DNA of 64,000 bases. Origin: Massilia sp. R2A-15. GTDB lineage: Bacteria; Pseudomonadota; Gammaproteobacteria; Burkholderiales; Burkholderiaceae_D. Of this stretch, positions 8,864-18,269 are shown piece after piece. The position numbers and the translations under genes are program-made. Positions within the stretch are counted from its first letter, which is position 1; every line of letters begins with the position of its first letter. The stretch is from positions 4,712,001 to 4,776,000 of the forward strand of contig NZ_CP131935.1 in assembly GCF_030704305.1 (NCBI RefSeq), in the 5' to 3' direction. The notes under the pieces were generated by a model, which was given only the letters and a program-made list of their open reading frames with translations, was not told where the DNA came from and ran no database searches.

Positions 8864-11800
8864 ATGAACGCACCACTAGACCGATCGCAGCTCGAGCCGC
8901 AGCCGTCGCACGAAATTTCGCTCGACGACAAATGGACGCTCGAACGCGGCCGCGCCTTCATGACCGGCACCCAGGCGCTGATCCGCCTGCCGATGATGCA
9001 GCGCGAGCGCGACCTGGCAGCGGGCCTGAACACCGCCGGCTACATCACCGGCTACCGCGGCTCGCCGGTCACCTCGGTCGACATGACGGCAATGAAGGCC
9101 AAGAAGCACCTCGAAGCGCACCATGTCCATTTCCACCCTGGCATGAACGAGGACCTGGCCGCGACCGCCGTGTGGGGCACCCAGCAGACCAATCTGTTCA
9201 AGGACGCCAAGTACGACGGCGTGTTCTCGATGTGGTACGGGAAGGGCCCGGGCGTGGACCGCTGCGGCGACGTCTTCAAGCACGCCAACGCGGCCGGCAG
9301 CTCGAAGTTCGGCGGCGTGGTGGTGCTGGCCGGCGACGACCATGCGGCCAAGTCGTCGTCGACCGCGCACCAGTCGGACCATATCCTCAACGCCTGCGGC
9401 ATCCCGGTGCTGTATCCGTCGTCGGTGCAGGAATACATCGACTACGGCCTGCACGCATGGGCGATGAGCCGTTACAGCGGCCTGTGGGTGTCGATGAAGT
9501 GCGTCACCGACATCATCGAATCGGGAGCCGTGGTGGACTTCGATCCGGACCGCGTGCAGATCGTCACGCCGACCGACGTCGAGCTGCCGCCGGGCGGCCT
9601 GAATATCCGCTGGCCGGACGCCGTCCTGGACCAGGAAGTCCGGATGAACAACTACAAGTGGTACGCCGCGCTGGCCTATGCGCGCGCCAACAAGCTCAAT
9701 AAGATCATCTGGGACAGCCCGAAGCCGAAGATCGGCATCATCACCGCCGGCAAGTCCTACCTGGACACGCGCCAGGCGCTGGCCGACCTGGGCATCGACG
9801 AGCAGGCAGCAAGCGACATCGGCATCCGCCTGTACAAGATCGGCATGACCTGGCCGCTCGAAGCGGACGGCGTGCACGAATTCGCCAAGGGCCTCGACGA
9901 GATCCTGGTGATCGAAGAGAAGCGCCAGATCCTCGAGTACGCGCTGAAGGAAGCGCTGTACAACCTGCCGGACGGCCAGCGTCCGCGCGTGGTCGGCAAG
10001 TTCGACGACACCGGCGAGTGGAACAACCACGGCAACACCGGCCACGGCGACTGGCTGCTGCCGGCGACCTATGAGCTGAACCCGGCGCTGATCGCGCGCG
10101 CGATTGCCAGCCGCATTTCGCACTACTGCGCCGGCCACCCGGTCGAGCAGCGCGTCAAGGAACGCATCGCCTTCCTCGAAGCGAAGGAGCTGGTGCTCAA
10201 GAACGTCAACGCCAAGCCGAATCCGGAAACCGACCGCACCCCGTTCTTCTGCTCGGGCTGCCCGCACAATTCCTCGACCAAGGTGCCGGAAGGCTCGCGC
10301 GCGCTGGCCGGCATCGGCTGCCATTACATGGTGCTGTGGATGGACCGCGAGACCTCGACATTCACCCACATGGGCGCCGAGGGCGTCACCTGGGTCGGCC
10401 AGGCGCCGTTCACCAACGAGAAGCACGTGTTCACCAACCTTGGCGACGGCACCTACTTCCACTCGGGGATCCTGGCGATCCGCGCGGCGGTTGCGGCCAA
10501 GGTCAACATCACCTACAAGATCCTGTTCAACGACGCTGTCGCGATGACCGGCGGCCAGGAGTTCGACGGTCCGCTCGATCCGGGCATGATCAGCCGCCAG
10601 ATCGCGGCCGAAGGCGTGGGCCCGATCATCGTCGTCACCGACGAGCCGGAAAAGTACCCCGCCGACTACAAGTGGGCCGAAGGCGTCACCGTGCGCCATC
10701 GCAGCGAACTGATGGACGTGCAGCGCGAGCTGCGCGACTGCCCGGGCGTGTCCGCGATGATTTACGACCAGACCTGCGCCTCCGAGAAGCGCCGCCGCCG
10801 GAAGCGTGGCGAATACCCTGATCCGGCCAAGCGCGCCGTGATCAACGAAGCGGTCTGCGAAGGCTGCGGCGACTGCTCGGTGCAATCGAACTGCCTGTCG
10901 GTCGAGCCGCTCGAAACCGAGCTGGGTCGCAAGCGCCAGATCAACCAGTCGTCGTGCAACAAGGACTTCTCCTGCACCACCGGCTTCTGCCCGAGCTTCG
11001 TGACGGTGGAAGGCGGTGCGCTGAAAAAGCCGAAGAAAGCCGCGACCGCTGAAGCTACGCCGCCTGCTTTGCCTGTCCCAGCGCTGCCTGGCACCGCCGA
11101 GCCGTACGGCATCCTGATCACCGGCATCGGCGGCACCGGTGTCGTCACCGTCGGCCAGATCCTGGCGATGGCGGCGCACGTCGAAGGCAAGGGCGCGATC
11201 GTGCTCGACATGAGCGGACTGGCCCAGAAGGGCGGCCCGGTGATGTCGCACGTGCGCCTGGCCGATAATCAGGCCGACCTGCACTCGACGCGCGTGGGCA
11301 CCGGAAGCGCCGACCTGGTAATCGGCTGCGACCTGATCGTCACGGCCAGCCGCGACGCGCTCTCGCGCATGGGCGAGGGCCGCACCTGGGCCGCGATCAA
11401 TTCGACCGGCTCGTCGACGGCGGCGTTCGTCAAGAATCCGGACTGGCAGTTCCCGGGCGCGAGCTCGCAGGCCGAAATCGTCAAGGCATGCGGCAGCGAG
11501 CATGTCGATTTCGTCGACGCCGGCAAGATCGCGACTGCGCTGATGGGCGACTCGATCGCCACCAATATGTTCATGCTCGGCTACGCGTGGCAGAAGGGCC
11601 ATGTGCCACTCTCCGAAGCGTCGATCATGAAGGCGATCGAATTGAACGGCGTGTCGGTTGGGTTCAACAAGTCCGCGTTCACGTGGGGCCGCACGGCGGC
11701 GCACGACCTGCCGTCGCTGGTGAAGATGACCACGCCGGCCCAGGTGATCGAATTCAAGCGCACGCAAACGCTGGACGACATCGTCAAGCGCCGCGTCGAG

Positions 11801-12412
11801 CTGCTGACCGCCTACCAGGACGCCGCTTACGCCGAACAGTACAAGGCGTTTGTCGACCAGGTGCGCGCCGAGGAAGCGAAGCTGGGCAAGGGCACGCGCC
11901 TGGCCGAAGCGGTCGCGCGCTATTACTACAAGCTGATGGCGTACAAGGACGAGTATGAAGTCGCGCGCCTGTACACCGACGGCGCCTTCAAGGAAAAAAT
12001 CGCCGGCATGTTCGAAGGCGACATCACGCTCAAGTTCCACCTCGCGCCGCCGCTGTTCGCCAAGCACGACAAGCAGGGCCACCTGGTCAAGCAGGAATTC
12101 GGTCCGTGGATGATGAAGGCGTTCGGGCTGATGGCGAAGATGAAGGGCCTGCGCGGCGGGCCGCTCGACATCTTCGGCTACACCGCCGAGCGCCGCATGG
12201 AGCGCGCGCTGATCGGCGAATATCGCCAGACGGTGGGTGGCCTGCTGGGCAAGCTGAATGCGGACAACCTGTCGCAGGCAGTGGCGATCGCCAGCATCCC
12301 GGAGGACATCCGCGGTTACGGCCACGTGAAGGAGCGTCACTTGCGCGCGGCGAAATCGAAGGAAGCGGCGCTGATCGCGGCCTTCGATGCGCCGACGGTC
12401 AACGCGGCGTAA
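8864..12412 (+). CDS. Indolepyruvate ferredoxin oxidoreductase, fused alpha/beta subunits
   Basis: This 1182-residue single-chain enzyme comprises an N-terminal pyrimidine-binding/transketolase-like region (GYRGSPVTSVD) and a TPP-binding region with FFCSGCPHNSSTKVPEG and GDGTYFHSG. A cysteine-rich iron-sulfur segment follows (VCEGCGDCSVQSNC, and CNKDFSCTTGFCPSF near residues 665-712), then a C-terminal gamma-type domain beginning GILITGIGGTGVVTVGQIL. It oxidatively decarboxylates aryl or branched 2-oxoacids to acyl-CoA with reduction of ferredoxin. It lies 51 bp after hppD with a GGAGA ribosome site and is probably co-transcribed. That suggests it handles indolepyruvate, phenylpyruvate or 4-hydroxyphenylpyruvate. 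It is the largest gene outside rpoBC. Confidence 0.94.
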   Translation: MNAPLDRSQLEPQPSHEISLDDKWTLERGRAFMTGTQALIRLPMMQRERDLAAGLNTAGYITGYRGSPVTSVDMTAMKAKKHLEAHHVHFHPGMNEDLAATAVWGTQQTNLFKDAKYDGVFSMWYGKGPGVDRCGDVFKHANAAGSSKFGGVVVLAGDDHAAKSSSTAHQSDHILNACGIPVLYPSSVQEYIDYGLHAWAMSRYSGLWVSMKCVTDIIESGAVVDFDPDRVQIVTPTDVELPPGGLNIRWPDAVLDQEVRMNNYKWYAALAYARANKLNKIIWDSPKPKIGIITAGKSYLDTRQALADLGIDEQAASDIGIRLYKIGMTWPLEADGVHEFAKGLDEILVIEEKRQILEYALKEALYNLPDGQRPRVVGKFDDTGEWNNHGNTGHGDWLLPATYELNPALIARAIASRISHYCAGHPVEQRVKERIAFLEAKELVLKNVNAKPNPETDRTPFFCSGCPHNSSTKVPEGSRALAGIGCHYMVLWMDRETSTFTHMGAEGVTWVGQAPFTNEKHVFTNLGDGTYFHSGILAIRAAVAAKVNITYKILFNDAVAMTGGQEFDGPLDPGMISRQIAAEGVGPIIVVTDEPEKYPADYKWAEGVTVRHRSELMDVQRELRDCPGVSAMIYDQTCASEKRRRRKRGEYPDPAKRAVINEAVCEGCGDCSVQSNCLSVEPLETELGRKRQINQSSCNKDFSCTTGFCPSFVTVEGGALKKPKKAATAEATPPALPVPALPGTAEPYGILITGIGGTGVVTVGQILAMAAHVEGKGAIVLDMSGLAQKGGPVMSHVRLADNQADLHSTRVGTGSADLVIGCDLIVTASRDALSRMGEGRTWAAINSTGSSTAAFVKNPDWQFPGASSQAEIVKACGSEHVDFVDAGKIATALMGDSIATNMFMLGYAWQKGHVPLSEASIMKAIELNGVSVGFNKSAFTWGRTAAHDLPSLVKMTTPAQVIEFKRTQTLDDIVKRRVELLTAYQDAAYAEQYKAFVDQVRAEEAKLGKGTRLAEAVARYYYKLMAYKDEYEVARLYTDGAFKEKIAGMFEGDITLKFHLAPPLFAKHDKQGHLVKQEFGPWMMKAFGLMAKMKGLRGGPLDIFGYTAERRMERALIGEYRQTVGGLLGKLNADNLSQAVAIASIPEDIRGYGHVKERHLRAAKSKEAALIAAFDAPTVNAA

Positions 12413-12422
12413 GTGCGTGAAA

Positions 12423-12494
12423 ATGGGGGCAGGTCCGCAGGACCAGACCCCTTGCTGAGGATGGGGTCTGGTTCCGCGAACCTGACCCCATTTT
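12423..12494. repeat. Family A REP pair, head-to-head
   Basis: Hairpins lie at 12425-12451 (GGGGGCAGGTCC / GGACCAGACCCC) and 12463-12489 (GGGGTCTGGTTC / GAACCTGACCCC), in inverted orientation with AAAAT and ATTTTT borders. The pair sits between convergent genes and may also serve as a bidirectional terminator. Confidence 0.82.
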
Positions 12495-12498
12495 TACA

Positions 12499-12942
12499 TC
12501 AGTGACGCAGAGGTGCGCCTTTTGCGGCTGCCGCACCCTGTATCGGCCTGAACGCCGCCTCTGCCACGGCGGTATTGGTGTGCTGCTCGAAGCGAGCGAT
12601 CTTGCCGTCGCGGACGGTGAAGATGTGCACCCACGGGCTATCGTAATCGACGCCGGTGGTTTTCACGTGCCAGCGCCCGGAGCCGATAACCACCACCTTG
12701 TCGCCTTCGGCGATGAAAGTCTCCGGCTCGAACTTGAGCGGTTCCATCGACTGGTCGAGCTTTGTGAAGAAATCACCGACCGCGGCGCGGCCGCTGTAGT
12801 TGCCGGCAAACGGAAGCGATTCGACTTCCGGTCCAACCCACTCGACATCATCCTTGCACAGTGCGAGGATACCCTTGATGTCTTTTTGCTTGTACAGCTG
12901 ATAGGCCGACATGATCAGCTGTTTGGTGTCTTTGGTGTCCAT
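12499..12942 (-). CDS. SnoaL-like / NTF2-fold nuclear transport factor 2 family protein
   Basis: This 147-residue small alpha+beta-barrel protein has the pattern of ketosteroid-isomerase-like proteins: N-terminal helices, WVGPEVESLPFAGNYSGRAAVGDFF, then HVKTTGVDYDSPWVHIFTVRDGKI. No signal peptide is present. AAGGAG lies just upstream of the ATG. The substrate, or even whether it is an enzyme, cannot be told. It is convergent with the oxidoreductase and divergent from the M14 peptidase. Confidence 0.82.
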   Translation of the reverse strand: MDTKDTKQLIMSAYQLYKQKDIKGILALCKDDVEWVGPEVESLPFAGNYSGRAAVGDFFTKLDQSMEPLKFEPETFIAEGDKVVVIGSGRWHVKTTGVDYDSPWVHIFTVRDGKIARFEQHTNTAVAEAAFRPIQGAAAAKGAPLRH

Positions 12943-13079
12943 GGCTAACTCCTTTTCAGAAATTTCGAGCGGTCAACTCGGTCACACTTCATGGTAGGTC
13001 GCCCTGACAGATTTGCAATGGCACGCTGAAACGAACGGCTATAATCTCCGCCCACATTCACTCTGCCGGAGTTCCACCG

Positions 13080-14840
13080 ATGATCCGTTCCGCTTTGCTG
13101 CTTGCCCTGTCCGCCGCCATGCCGCTGTCGTACGCCGCTTCCGACCTCGCCACCGTCTCGGAACGCTCCGGCTTCCAGCGCACCGGCCGCTACGACGAAG
13201 TCATCAAGCTGTGCGGCGCGTTTCAGGCGTCCTGGCCGAAGCAGGTGAAATGCATCGACTTCGGCACCACGCCTGAAGGCCGCCCGATGAAGGCGCTGAT
13301 CGTTACCCGAACCGGCGCGTTCACGCCGCAGGCCGCGAAGCAGCGCAGCCTGCCCGTGGTGCTGATCCAGGGCGGCATCCACGCCGGCGAGATCGACGGC
13401 AAGGACGCCGGCTTCCTCGCGCTGCGCGAGCTGCTCGAAAACCGCGTGGCGCCGGGTGCGCTCGACAAGCAGGTGCTGCTGTTCGTCCCCGTATTCAACG
13501 TCGATGGCCACGAGCGCTTCACGCCGAACAACCGCCCCAACCAGCGCGGCCCGGTGGAGATGGGCTGGCGCACCACGGCGCAGAACTTCAACCTCAACCG
13601 CGACTACGTGAAGGCCGACGCGCCCGAGATGCAGGCGATGCTGGCGCTGGTGAACGCCTGGGATCCGCTCGCCTATATCGACCTGCACGTGACCGACGGC
13701 GCCAAGTTCGAGCATGACGTATCGATCCAGGTCGAGCCGGTGTACTCGGGCGATCCCGAGTTCCGCAAGGCCGGCCTGGCGCTGCGCGGCAACGTCATCG
13801 CCGACATCACCAAGCAGGGCTCGATGCCGCAGTCGTACTACATGTCGTTTGTCGAAAACGATAACCCGGCCTCGGGCTTTGCCGACGGCGTGTCCGATCC
13901 GCGCTTCTCGACCGGCTACTTCCAGCTGCGTAACCGCCTGGCGATGCTGGTTGAGACGCATTCGTGGAAGGACTATCCGACCCGCGTGCGCATTACGCAC
14001 AACGCGATCGTCTCTGTGCTGGACCAGGTGGCAAAGCACGGCGCCGAATGGCAGCAGGCCGCCGCCGATGCCGATGCGCGCGCGCTGAAGATTGCCGGCA
14101 CGCCGGTGCCGCTGACGTGGAAGACGACGGACAAGTCGCACCTGGTCGACTTCAAGGGCTACGCCTACACGCGCACCCCGTCGGACGTGTCGGGCATCCT
14201 GATGACGCATTACGACGAAACCAAACCGCAAATCTGGACGGTGCCGCTGCGCGACGAAGTGCTTCCGGACCTCTCGGTGACCGCGCCGGGCGCAGGTTAT
14301 ATCGTTCCGGCGGCGTACGCGAAGATGGTCGCGGCCAAGCTGGCGCAACACGCCATCGCGTATCGCACGATCGGCGGCAACGGCAAGCTCGATGTCGAGT
14401 CCTTCCGCGCCGACAAGGCGACTTTCGCTCCCGGCTCGTTCGAATCGCACCAGCGGCTGGCGGTGCAGGGCGCGTGGAAGTCCGAGCCGCGCGCGATCGG
14501 GCCGGGCGCCCTGTTCGTGCCCGTCGCGCAGCCGAAGGCGCGCCTGGTGATGGCGCTGCTCGAACCGCAGGCGCCGGACTCACTGCTGGCGTGGGGCGCA
14601 TTCAACAACGCGTTCGAGCGCAAGGAATACATGGAGGAGTACGTCGCCGAAGACGTGGCGCGCGAGCAGATGGCGGCCGATCCGGCGTTGGCGGAGCAGT
14701 TCAGGAAGATGGTGGAGACTGACCCGGTGTTTGCGAAGAACGCCCGCGCGCGCCTCGAGTTCTTCGCGCGCCGCCACGGCTCGTGGGACGAGCGCTTCAA
14801 CCTCTATCCGGTGATGCGCACTAACGTCGCGCCGAAGTAA
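13080..14840 (+). CDS. Secreted M14 family zinc carboxypeptidase-like metallopeptidase
   Basis: This 586-residue protein has a Sec signal peptide (MIRSALLLALSAAMPLSYAA). The M14 zinc site is visible as His101 and Glu104 in GGIHAGEIDG, and His203 in DLHVTDG. A likely catalytic Glu292 lies in VETHSWKDYP. The C-terminal half is a long extension with AFERKEYMEEYVAEDVAR. It is exported, so it probably acts on peptides in the periplasm or outside the cell. A paralogue without a signal peptide lies at 61132-62820 and shares the HxGE site, the NRDxVK stretch and the C-terminal extension. Confidence 0.9.
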   Translation: MIRSALLLALSAAMPLSYAASDLATVSERSGFQRTGRYDEVIKLCGAFQASWPKQVKCIDFGTTPEGRPMKALIVTRTGAFTPQAAKQRSLPVVLIQGGIHAGEIDGKDAGFLALRELLENRVAPGALDKQVLLFVPVFNVDGHERFTPNNRPNQRGPVEMGWRTTAQNFNLNRDYVKADAPEMQAMLALVNAWDPLAYIDLHVTDGAKFEHDVSIQVEPVYSGDPEFRKAGLALRGNVIADITKQGSMPQSYYMSFVENDNPASGFADGVSDPRFSTGYFQLRNRLAMLVETHSWKDYPTRVRITHNAIVSVLDQVAKHGAEWQQAAADADARALKIAGTPVPLTWKTTDKSHLVDFKGYAYTRTPSDVSGILMTHYDETKPQIWTVPLRDEVLPDLSVTAPGAGYIVPAAYAKMVAAKLAQHAIAYRTIGGNGKLDVESFRADKATFAPGSFESHQRLAVQGAWKSEPRAIGPGALFVPVAQPKARLVMALLEPQAPDSLLAWGAFNNAFERKEYMEEYVAEDVAREQMAADPALAEQFRKMVETDPVFAKNARARLEFFARRHGSWDERFNLYPVMRTNVAPK

Positions 14841-14848
14841 GCAGCTCC

Positions 14849-14875
14849 GGGGTCTGGTCCTGCGGACCTGCCCCC
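14849..14875. repeat. Single family A REP unit
   Basis: GGGGTCTGGTCC-TGC-GGACCTGCCCCC lies between the convergent M14 peptidase and histidine phosphatase genes, followed by ATCTTTC. It could act as a terminator. Confidence 0.78.
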
Positions 14876-14880
14876 ATCTT

Positions 14881-15402
14881 TCAATTTGCCGGCAACGACG
14901 ACAGCAGCACCGTCGTGACCTTGCCGTCGGCTCCGACGTGCAGCTGGTACACGCGGTCGAATTCATCGTCCGCGATGTCCGTTCCCGGGACGCCCCCGAA
15001 CATGCGCACCAGCGCCGGCACCGTGTTCGAATGCCCGACCACCAGCACCGCGCCGCCTTTCAACGCCTTCACCCTGGCGACCATCGCCTCGGGCTTGGAC
15101 GGGTCGTAGGTCTGCACCTCGACGCCGGCGGCCTGCGCCATCGGCTGCGCGGTCTGGATGGTGCGCGTGGTCTGCGAACTGAACACCGCCTCGACGCCCG
15201 CCTTGCGCAGCATCGTAGCCACGTTCTGCGCGCGCGCTTTGCCTTGCGCCGTCAGCTCGGGATCCTTGCCCGCGGCCTGCTTCTCGCCGTGCCGCACCAG
15301 GTAGATCTGCGCCGGCTCGGCCAGCACCAGCATCGGCTGCGCCAGCGCAGCGGCCAGCAGCAAGTGCATGGCCATCCCTTTGTATAGATTGAAGTTTTTC
15401 AC
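14881..15402 (-). CDS. Exported histidine phosphatase family protein (SixA/PGM-like)
   Basis: This 173-residue protein has an N-terminal signal peptide (AMHLLLAAALAQPMLVLAEP). The histidine phosphatase motif YLVRHGEK follows, then SSQTTRTIQTAQPMA and VLVVGHSNTVPAL with the second catalytic His. It has the compact size of the family and is predicted to act in the periplasm. The start chosen is a GTG at 15402 with AAGGGG upstream. ATGs at 15375 and 15369 also have a good ribosome site and would give a shorter signal peptide. Confidence 0.87.
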   Translation of the reverse strand: MKNFNLYKGMAMHLLLAAALAQPMLVLAEPAQIYLVRHGEKQAAGKDPELTAQGKARAQNVATMLRKAGVEAVFSSQTTRTIQTAQPMAQAAGVEVQTYDPSKPEAMVARVKALKGGAVLVVGHSNTVPALVRMFGGVPGTDIADDEFDRVYQLHVGADGKVTTVLLSSLPAN

Positions 15403-15470
15403 GCGCGCCCCTTGTGGATTGAACCCGGAAGTTTAGCGAAGACATAAGCCGGTGTCGATAAACGACGCGG

Positions 15471-16382
15471 TCAAACCCATAGCCGATACATCCAGAACGA
15501 TTCGTCTTCGATAAAGCGCTGGGCAAACTCGGTAGGCGAGAAACCGGTGATCCGCTTGGCCATCCGGCTCATGTGCGCCTGATCGGCGAATCCTTCATCG
15601 AGCGCCAACGCGGCCCAGTCGAACGGCTGGCCCGTATCGTGACGATCGCGCGCGGCGAAGAACAGGCCCTCGGTCCGGACCAGGGACTGCCATTCGCGCA
15701 GCGACCTGCCGCTGAACGACTTGATGCGGCGCTCCACGTGCCGCGCACTGTGCACGCGCGCCCAGTCCTGCGCTTGCCACGCCAGGCGTTCGACCCAATT
15801 GCGTCCCAGCTGACGCAGGGATGCCTGCGCCGACTCGCGTCCTTGCAGCGCCTGCCAGCGCCGTCCGAGGTGAGTCTCCAGCACGGCCAGCACGTCATCA
15901 TCTGCGCTCGCATGCAGGGCATCCCACAGCGGCGCAAATTCGTCGCCGATTACCTTGCCGGCCGGGACGAAGCGATCCTGGATGGCCGCCAGGTCCAGTC
16001 CGAACAACGCTTGCGCCGCGTCGGCATTGAAGCACGCCATGTAGCCGGCCCCTGTCGTGGGCGCCCAGCTGACGCACGGATGCGACTGGGTACCGGAAAT
16101 GACCACCGGCGCGCCGAACGCCTGCCAGACATGACCATGCTCACCGCGCGCGATCAGGCCAACATCCAGGCCTCGATACCAGGAAATCGTCACCAGCGGC
16201 GAAGCGGGAAAATGCGAAAGGCGCTGGGCGCTGCTCAAGGGCAGCGTGCTCGTGTCGCGGCCGAGCAGCGCGACCAGCGCGCCTTGCAGCGACGGGGGCG
16301 GGAGGCGCAGCCATCCGGCCGATGCGGCGCCTTGGAGGTCTGCGCGGGGAGCGCGCTCGAACGGGTCGGGGCATGTAGGCAT
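15471..16382 (-). CDS. AraC family transcriptional regulator
   Basis: This 303-residue protein has a C-terminal double HTH of AraC type (HVERRIKSFSGRSLREWQSL, then ALALDEGFADQAHMSRMAKR and ITGFSPTEFAQRF). The N-terminal sensing region matches nothing I recognise. It is divergent from the P450 gene with only about 88 bp between starts, so control of the P450 by this regulator is the simplest inference. Confidence 0.9.
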   Translation of the reverse strand: MPTCPDPFERAPRADLQGAASAGWLRLPPPSLQGALVALLGRDTSTLPLSSAQRLSHFPASPLVTISWYRGLDVGLIARGEHGHVWQAFGAPVVISGTQSHPCVSWAPTTGAGYMACFNADAAQALFGLDLAAIQDRFVPAGKVIGDEFAPLWDALHASADDDVLAVLETHLGRRWQALQGRESAQASLRQLGRNWVERLAWQAQDWARVHSARHVERRIKSFSGRSLREWQSLVRTEGLFFAARDRHDTGQPFDWAALALDEGFADQAHMSRMAKRITGFSPTEFAQRFIEDESFWMYRLWV

Positions 16383-16470
16383 GGCGCCAAGTATAGCAAC
16401 GGCGAGCCATCAACCGGCCATGTCGTTTCCGTTCAAGACGTGGTGGCGCGCGCCGTGGAGAATACGAAAC

Positions 16471-17880
16471 ATGAAACCTCTCACATCCACCCGTTGCCCC
16501 TTCCACGTCGCTCAAGATGAGACGCCTCGCCTGCACCCGCCGGGCAGCTGGCCGCCCGGGCCGCCCTCCGGCATCACGGGATGGGGCCTGCTGCGCCGCA
16601 TGTCGGGTGACCTGCTCGGCACCTTCGACGAATGGCGCCGGCAATACGGCGACCTGGTGCATCTGCGGATCTGGCCCGAACATCAGATCGTGGTGACCGA
16701 CCCGCAGCTTGTGCGCGAACTGCTGGTCAACCATCACGATGCCCTGATCCGCTGGGAGCGAGGCATCGAGGTGTTTTCGCAGCTGCACGGGAACAGCGTG
16801 CTGACTGCCGAAGGCGAACTGTGGCAAGCCAGGCGCCACGCGCTGCAGCCCAGCTTTTCTCCAAAGGGTGTGCAGCCGCTCGTGCCCGTCATTGCCGCCG
16901 CCGCGGCCAGGACGTTTTCGCAATGGCGTGCCGGGGACGAGGACTGGCCGATCGAGACCGCCTTCACCTCGCTCGGCATGGACATCATCTTGCGGATCGT
17001 GTTTTCCAGTGAGGCCGATGCCGACGCGCGCCTGGCCGAGCGGGCTGTGCACGACACCGCCGTTGCCGCGAATGCCGAAATGTACTGGCCTGCGAGCTGG
17101 CCAGACTGGATGCCGTGGAAGCGCGCCAAGCGCGAGGGCCTGCGGGTACTGGACCGCTTGATCGTTCGCCACATCGAGGCGCGGCTGGCGCTGGCGCGTG
17201 ACGGCTGGCCTCAGGATGTGCTCAGCCGGCTGTTGGCGCTGCACCTCGAAGATCCAGCGGCGTGGCCCTTGAAGGCGGTGCGTGACGAATGCATGACGGC
17301 GTTCCTGGCGGGGCACGAAACGGCGGCCGCCAGCCTGACCTGGTGGGCGTGGTGCATGGCCGCCAACCCTTCGGCGCAGTCAGCTGCGCAACGGGAGGTC
17401 GACGCGGTGCTGCAAGGCCGCGCGCCCACAGCGCAGGATCTGTCCGCGCTCACCTATCTGACACAGACGCTGCACGAAACGCTGCGCCTGTATCCCGCCG
17501 CGCCGGTACTGCTGACACGACGGTGCGTTCGCCCCATCACATTGGGTGGATGGCAGCTGCCGGCGCGCACGATGTTTACCGTGCCGGTGCAGTTGATGCA
17601 TCACGATGCGCGCTGGTTCCCGGAGCCGCATGCGTATCGCCCGGAGCGTTTTTCAGACGGTGCGCCGGCGATCCCGCGCGGCGCCTTCATGCCGCTTGGT
17701 ACCGGCCCGCGCGTGTGCCTGGGCCAGCATCTGGCGATGGCCGAGATGACGATCGTTGCAGCCATGTTCTTGCAGCGATTTTCGGTGGGGGTACCTGCTG
17801 GCATGGCGGCGCCGAAGCCCGTATTTAATATCACCCTGCGTCCGGACCAGCCGCTTCGGCTGGCGCTGGCGCGCCGCTAG
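16471..17880 (+). CDS. Cytochrome P450
   Basis: This 469-residue soluble P450 has no membrane anchor. The I-helix has AGHETAAASLTWW (oxygen-activation AGxET, about residue 281) and the K-helix has ETLR. The heme loop is FMPLGTGPRVCLGQH with the thiolate Cys416. The frame is open back to 16246, but the ATG at 16471 is preferred for its upstream GTGGAGAA and a normal P450 length. It uses NAD(P)H through a redox partner that is not encoded nearby. The substrate is unknown. The divergent AraC regulator is its likely controller. Confidence 0.93.
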   Translation: MKPLTSTRCPFHVAQDETPRLHPPGSWPPGPPSGITGWGLLRRMSGDLLGTFDEWRRQYGDLVHLRIWPEHQIVVTDPQLVRELLVNHHDALIRWERGIEVFSQLHGNSVLTAEGELWQARRHALQPSFSPKGVQPLVPVIAAAAARTFSQWRAGDEDWPIETAFTSLGMDIILRIVFSSEADADARLAERAVHDTAVAANAEMYWPASWPDWMPWKRAKREGLRVLDRLIVRHIEARLALARDGWPQDVLSRLLALHLEDPAAWPLKAVRDECMTAFLAGHETAAASLTWWAWCMAANPSAQSAAQREVDAVLQGRAPTAQDLSALTYLTQTLHETLRLYPAAPVLLTRRCVRPITLGGWQLPARTMFTVPVQLMHHDARWFPEPHAYRPERFSDGAPAIPRGAFMPLGTGPRVCLGQHLAMAEMTIVAAMFLQRFSVGVPAGMAAPKPVFNITLRPDQPLRLALARR

Positions 17881-18269
17881 CGACGATCGCGAATCCGCAG
17901 CTCGCGGAAACCGGAGATGGCGTCCGGTTCGCGGCTGAATGCATGGTCGGGCAGGACCGCCAGCAGGACTTCGGCGGTGGTGCGCACGATGCAGCCGGCG
18001 GCGACGTGGCCGCCAATGACGCGGCCCTGCGCGTCCGAGACTGACATGTGAAGGTGCGCGCCGTCGGGCGCCAGCGAGCCGGCCAGCGTCAGTATTTCCA
18101 GGTCGCCGCGCAGCTCGGTCGCTTGGTCGGCGCCGGCAAAGCGCAGCTGCGCGACGCTCAAACTGCCGATGCCTTGCAGGACGAAGGCCGCGGCGTTACC
18201 GGCCATCTGCGCTTCCAGTGCGGCGCGCAGGTCTTCACCAGGCAGGAGCCGCAGCGGCAGCGCTTGCAT
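17877..18269 (-). CDS. PPC/DUF296 domain protein
   Basis: This 130-residue protein corresponds to the PPC (plants and prokaryotes conserved, DUF296) domain: RLLPGEDLRAALEAQMAGN, GIGSLSVAQLRF, LAPDGAHLHMSVSDAQGRV and GGHVAAGCIVRTTAEVLL. Its ATG overlaps the ttcA stop in TGATG, so translation is coupled. In bacteria the domain stands alone and its function is undefined, although DNA binding has been proposed from the plant AT-hook relatives. It is convergent with the P450 gene, overlapping its stop by a few bases. Confidence 0.85.
   Translation of the reverse strand: MQALPLRLLPGEDLRAALEAQMAGNAAAFVLQGIGSLSVAQLRFAGADQATELRGDLEILTLAGSLAPDGAHLHMSVSDAQGRVIGGHVAAGCIVRTTAEVLLAVLPDHAFSREPDAISGFRELRIRDRR

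Noticed and set aside
8876..12340. 1154-codon open frame antisense to the indolepyruvate oxidoreductase
   Set aside because: Shadow frame. No family motif is present, and the sense strand has all TPP and Fe-S motifs.
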